Origin: Cliona cf. orientalis
Lineage: Eukaryota; Porifera; Demospongiae; Clionaida; Clionaidae
Assembly (NCBI GenBank): GCA_963930775.1
Contig: OZ005703.1
Location: 2,108,001-2,172,000, forward strand
Length of the DNA: 64,000 bases
Direction of reading: 5' to 3'
In this document: one piece after another, positions 59,590-64,000 of the stretch
Numbering within the stretch: the first letter of the stretch is position 1
Layout of the letters: each line of letters opens with the position of its first letter
Program-made: the position numbers and the translations under genes
The notes under the pieces: model-generated
Database searches by the model: none
The model's input: only the letters and a program-made list of their open reading frames with translations
Told to the model about the DNA's origin: nothing

Positions 59590-60960
59590 GCAGTGTATGC
59601 AGAATAATAATAATATTATAGCATGACACTCAGATACTTAGTAAGAAATGTTGATATTAAATTCTTTGCACAAGAACTGGTAACTGATCTGAGCTAGTGT
59701 TTCAAATTAGCTTTATTATTGGACAATAATAATCCACGGACATACAGGTTCTATAGGAAGCTCTTCATTATCACTCTATTCAAATGAATTTTGTCACCAG
59801 TTAGGGCCACTGTAACCAAGCAACCAAGCTGTAATACTGGAATGCATCAGTAACTGTTAATTTCTAATTGACTCTATGATGCATGATATGGCATCTGTAT
59901 CTTAGTTCTGAGTATCTGGTGGGGATCGACACTGCTATGCTATGATCATACTAATAGTAAATTATTAGTTCAGATTTTGCATTGAATTGATTATTACCAA
60001 GTATGTGTAGACATGCGCATGCATGCCACACAGGCAACAACATCATCATCCATTGGCAGGGAATACACTCATGCGTGCAGTACTGCATGTACACTGACTT
60101 AGAGGTTTTATAGCAAGATTTGAATTTTCCAGGCGCCTGTAGCTACACTTAGATAATTGTTATGATATGACATTGCGCTTTTCTCCCGGTTTAGCTAGGA
60201 GGTCTATACATAAAGGCTTATACACATAATAAAAAGACATACCATCCATTCAATGGTCCTTGCACAATGCCAGATCTAGAATTTTATCTAAGAATAATTG
60301 ATTTCATCCAAAATGGCCCTTATTGTGTGCAATGGAACTTAGTTGGGTTCTCAGTAGTAATTATAACATACATGGTTTTACCAAGAATTCTGAAGTTTTG
60401 AGAACTGTGTGTGGGATACTTAAGACTTTAATAGCGATAATAGCTGCCGGCAGAATAATTACCTGCATGCTAACCAATTATTTACCATTTCACACTTCTC
60501 TCTCTACTGAAATTAAATTTCAACGAAGCAACCACAATGTCATGGTTTGGTGGCTCGCACTTTGATTCCTTCAACCTTAATTTCACTCTGCATCTCTAAT
60601 TCCATTCAATGACATTCCATTTTAGATACATGGCTACATGGACTGCACTGGACAGCCCACGTAAACCTATATCCAGTCCGCCATTGTATACAGCTAGGTT
60701 GGTGCATATGGCTAATATGCATGACTCACTGGTACTTATTATTATACTACAGTAATAATAAATAAATCCAGATCTGCAACACCTTAATTATAATAATATT
60801 ATTCAGCTTCTGCATGTATGGCGATAGTATATCAGATGATGATAGCAATACACAATAAATTTTACACTCACACTTAGTCTAGCTAATATTAGATAGCTGC
60901 AGCTAGAGTCTATAATAATATATTATAGTATTCTTAATGCTTAGTGCAATTGCAATTGTC
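59590..60960. other. Unit F flank and spacer
   Basis: 59590-60200 parallels the upstream flank of the other secreted genes (TTTGCACAAGAACTGGTAA, GTATCTTAGTTCTGAGTATC). 60240-60430 parallels 51690-51800. The rest is AT-rich with no gene found. Confidence 0.5.
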
Positions 60961-61002
60961 TTGAGAGTTTCTACAATATTCTTTAGATCCACAATGTCAT
61001 GA

Positions 61003-62987
61003 TCAGCTGCACTTGTATACATACTTGTAGCCACATGAATAGGTGTAGCACACTTGAGTAAGGACTAATGTACACGTGGACTCTGACCCCGAGTTTCCAC
61101 CAGAGGAAGGAGCTGTGCTTGAGCTTGAGGGTCCACCCCTGGCATAAACGACGATGATTGCTATGATGACTATCCACAGAATGACATGATATATGATCAC
61201 TGCAATGTTCCAACACAGAGCAAGCAGTCCAAAATTTCTAGCCTCTTGAGTGTTGCCCAAATCATTCTTGCTCCGTGCCTGCAAGTATGAATTCCAAATT
61301 CATTATACTTCATCTATCATCTTCTCGATCACTACTAGTACTGTCATGCAATGCCATGACATTGTGTTGCATGTGATCTGGATATGTCATGCTTAGCATA
61401 ATATGCAAAGCACTGCTCTCTTTAGTAGCTCCAAACAATCCGCCCCCCCCCCCCCCCCGGGCCCCCTGGACCCACACACACACATTTCACATGTGCACTT
61501 ACCACAAGAGAGAAGATGAGAGCAGGTGCAGCAATGAGGGCACCAATCCCACCTCCAAAGATTCCAAATACTATGATAGTTACGATAGTGAAGATGAGGA
61601 AGTCACGAGCCGGGGGAGATCGGGACACAACTTCCTTCTGATCATGAGTCAACAGAGGAGCTGATATGGGTTGTCCAGCTGCAACCTATGATTTGGTTTT
61701 AATTTTTTAAATAGACTATATAAGTTAAGAACACACTCAAATACAGTCTAAAGTAACTGTTAATCATGATCCATGGCCCGGCCAGACTAGCCAAGTCATA
61801 TCTGGCCACTCCCAAGTTGTGTGCACACAAGCATGAGTTTAAACAGTACCTCATTTGTTTGCTGGTTATCTGCTGGAGGATAAGGACTGTTCTCTCCTAT
61901 CGGAAGGTAGCCGTTTTGAGGGTGTCCTTGTGGGGGATAGCCACCAGGAGGTAGGTTTCCTCCTGCATGCACAGGAAGAAGACTATATCAATAAAAAAAC
62001 TACTCAAACAGTACATAATAATATTATAATTATTATTAAATAGCTGGGATTCTAATTAGGTCGTTATTGCTGAATTATTGTCTTACGTACGTGGGCAAGG
62101 TACCTATTTTTGTTCAGCTGTAGTCGGACAAGTGCATGCATGGAAGTTTGAATTTTCTCTGGCATGGTTTTGAGAATGACTGTCACATTCAGCCATACTC
62201 AGTTTGTATGTATCTCCATGGGTGATATTCATGTGAGGGCAAAGTTTGAGGGCAATAGTGCAGTATGTCACATTCTGAAAGTACCTTAGGGGTTAATTAA
62301 CTACAATGTACTTCCTGGATACCTTAAATGACCCCTTCTACCATGAATATGGAAAAAAGATTCACTGCATATGCATGCAGCTAAACTATAATAGCTAAAT
62401 ACTGCTAGGTAGAGTTAACTACATTGCATTGTAGAACTAAGATACACATGTATTAGTCTAGATTGTGATTATAATATTTCTGCTAATAATCATCATGTCA
62501 CATACTAATATTAGATTAATATGCATGCCAATAATGATCATATGTATGTGCACAATGTCATGCATAATGTACATTTAATATTTAATTTATGTTTACCGTG
62601 GCTAAGCCTAAACTTCTCCAAGTAGCAAAAATAATGGCTAATAATGGATGTGCATACTTGAGAGTCAGCAAAGCTCACTCCTGTGCAGGCCCCGGCGTAT
62701 AATAATTATTATAATTATCTGGCTAGGCCCAGATCTAGAGCTAGCTAGGTACGAATAGAGTCATGATTGCCAGCATTATTCCTGCCCCACTTAATCATGC
62801 TATGCTTTTATATCAATTTTTCTAATCTCCACTGACTTTAGAAAGCAACATTGAACGACTGATACAGCAATGCAATAATATTATTATTTTTATTCATGCA
62901 TGCATGGCAACAAAATTAATAGTTGGCCATAACAACAGTAATCTTAATAATCTTACCTTCCATTTTTGTATATTCAACCTCGGACAT
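61003..62987 (-). CDS. Dispanin / CD225-family membrane protein, four exons
   Basis: Exons on the minus strand: 62987-62957, 61962-61850, 61685-61503, 61278-61003; 603 nt, 200 residues. Donors are GTAAGA, GTACTG and GTAAGT; acceptors CATGCAG, ATCATAG and ACTTGCAG. Exon 1 encodes MSEVEYTKMEG (codon split G|GA). Exon 2 is Pro/Gly/Tyr-rich (GGYPPQGHPQNGYLPIGE). Exon 3 carries the first hydrophobic segment after SRSPPARDFLIFTIV. Exon 4 has the conserved loop ARSKNDLGNTQEARNFGLLA and a second helix (WNIAVIIYHVILWIVIIAII), then a Ser-rich and Cys-containing tail. The order Pro-rich N terminus, TM, basic loop with RS...D...A, TM is that of dispanins (IFITM, SynDIG and PRRT relatives), which sit in plasma or endosomal membranes. 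A fragment is duplicated at 55440. Confidence 0.85.
61441..61475. repeat. Poly-C tract in dispanin intron 3
   Basis: Run of about 16 Cs followed by GGGCCCCCTGGACCC and a short CA repeat. It lies 20-60 bases past the exon 3 donor, and the related fragment at 55630 breaks off at this point. Confidence 0.85.
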
Positions 62988-64000
62988 CACTGTTACAGTA
63001 GTCTTTCTAGCGTGGTTGGAGTTCACTGGCGATATGATTGTATATATGTTGCTGACTGGCTAAGGGTGCCATGCAGCCCCTCCCACAAATCCCGATCCTG
63101 CATAATTATTGTTGCATGCGCATGCGCATGTCACTAGTAAGGAGGGCTACTTCTAAAAACGAAAGCAGGCTCGAATCATACAATTAACGAATAAGCAGAG
63201 CGTGGCTTCCTGGCCCTTGTATAGAGGCTGGAGTAGCTGTGCAGGCACATTCGGAGTACATCATTAGTGACGTCCATCTCTATGCTTAATCAGCGGCTGG
63301 CGTACGTAGCCGACACTTCCAACTCATGACTTTGGACAGGACTGAGAGCAGGCCAGAAGGAACCGGCCAGGTGGTGACTCACTGACTCGATCGGGAGGAA
63401 AAAAAATTACAGCCTCAGAGAGGTATTCCATCCAATGACTTGTGATCATAGCCGCGGCCCCTCAACCTTCCATCCGGAGCCTGAGTACAAACCTTACTCA
63501 GGCTGTAAGGTAGGCGTATACCTTAATATACTAGCTCCACAAAATTTAGGGGGACAATTTTAATTAATTATAGTATTATTATTGTTGTCAGGGGACATTT
63601 TGTGAAGTTTGCAAGTTCATGGTATGATATATCCTTGGATCCTGAAAATGCATGTTGTAGCAAGATTTTAATCGTATTACAGTGATGTTTACTGCGTGCA
63701 AGCAGTAGTGATCTAGATTGTTTGCTATCAGTGTGTATGCCAGTCTTGCATTCCTAAAGAGCTTGTTTACTATAGAAGTGGCTCCATTCAAGTAGATAAG
63801 TGGAAAGCTGCATGTGTGTGTGTATCAGCCTCAGTGGGAACTGTCACTTTTCTTAGCACTATTAATAGCATAATAGTATTACCATAAAATTTATGGCTTA
63901 ATTTATGGCTTACCTTTTTTAGGCTTACCTTTGTGAAGCGGCAATAATTGTGGCTCCATTATTATATTATTATGTAGTATAGTTAGCCATCAGGTAAACC
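62988..64000. other. Upstream of dispanin, no gene seen
   Basis: It presumably includes the dispanin promoter next to 62987; a GCATGCGCATGCGCATG run lies at about 63114-63130. No exon, RNA gene or transposon end was recognised in the rest. Confidence 0.4.

Overview
The window is eukaryotic, AT-rich and intron-bearing, and most likely comes from a sponge (demosponge-like). The evidence is a long intronless gene that joins chlamydial-type Pmp beta-helix repeats to a multi-pass membrane tail (a protein type I associate with sponge genomes), an animal-type heparanase with short introns, a dispanin (CD225) gene, and very dense small DNA transposons. The species call is inference. Because genes are spliced, single-frame ORFs mislead here, so I rebuilt gene models from splice sites, codon phase and comparison between copies.

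Layout. 1-2.2 kb: a foldback element and palindromic tandem repeats. 2.2-3.3 kb (+): the last two exons of a 7TM receptor. 3.36-3.6 kb: a probable decayed heparanase 5' end. 3.8-7.05 kb (-): the Pmp/beta-helix membrane protein. 7.2-13.2 kb: nested transposons (a TTAA-flanked unit, a pogo/Tigger-like unit, a LINE fragment). 13.4-16.2 kb (+): a ten-exon heparanase with a nonsense codon and a -1 frameshift. 16.2-31 kb and 31.3-38.5 kb: a tandem duplication (units A and B), each with one small secreted cysteine-rich gene. Unit A is interrupted by a 6.9 kb element with about 73 bp inverted ends and a 9 bp target duplication, and by a 1.7 kb element. 39.4-49.2 kb: three tandem units (C, D, E) of about 3.3 kb, each with one gene of the same secreted family. 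49.4-57 kb: a decayed LINE, a pogo-like element and many MITEs. 57.1-60.2 kb: a sixth, more divergent member (F). 61-63 kb (-): a complete four-exon dispanin gene.

The most interesting content is the secreted family. All six copies lie on the minus strand and share one five-part plan: a signal-peptide exon, a second Cys-containing exon, one to four cassette exons with an invariant C-x-C-x9-C-x4-C pattern, and a terminal helix exon. Every internal junction is phase 1, and each of the six models gives one uninterrupted frame (199, 199, 168, 168, 168 and 240 residues). Cassette number varies (2, 2, 1, 1, 1, 4), so the locus looks like a gene family growing both by unit duplication and by exon duplication. 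I do not recognise the family and assign no function. Heparanase 3' fragments precede A, B and F, so the duplicated unit carries the heparanase tail with it.
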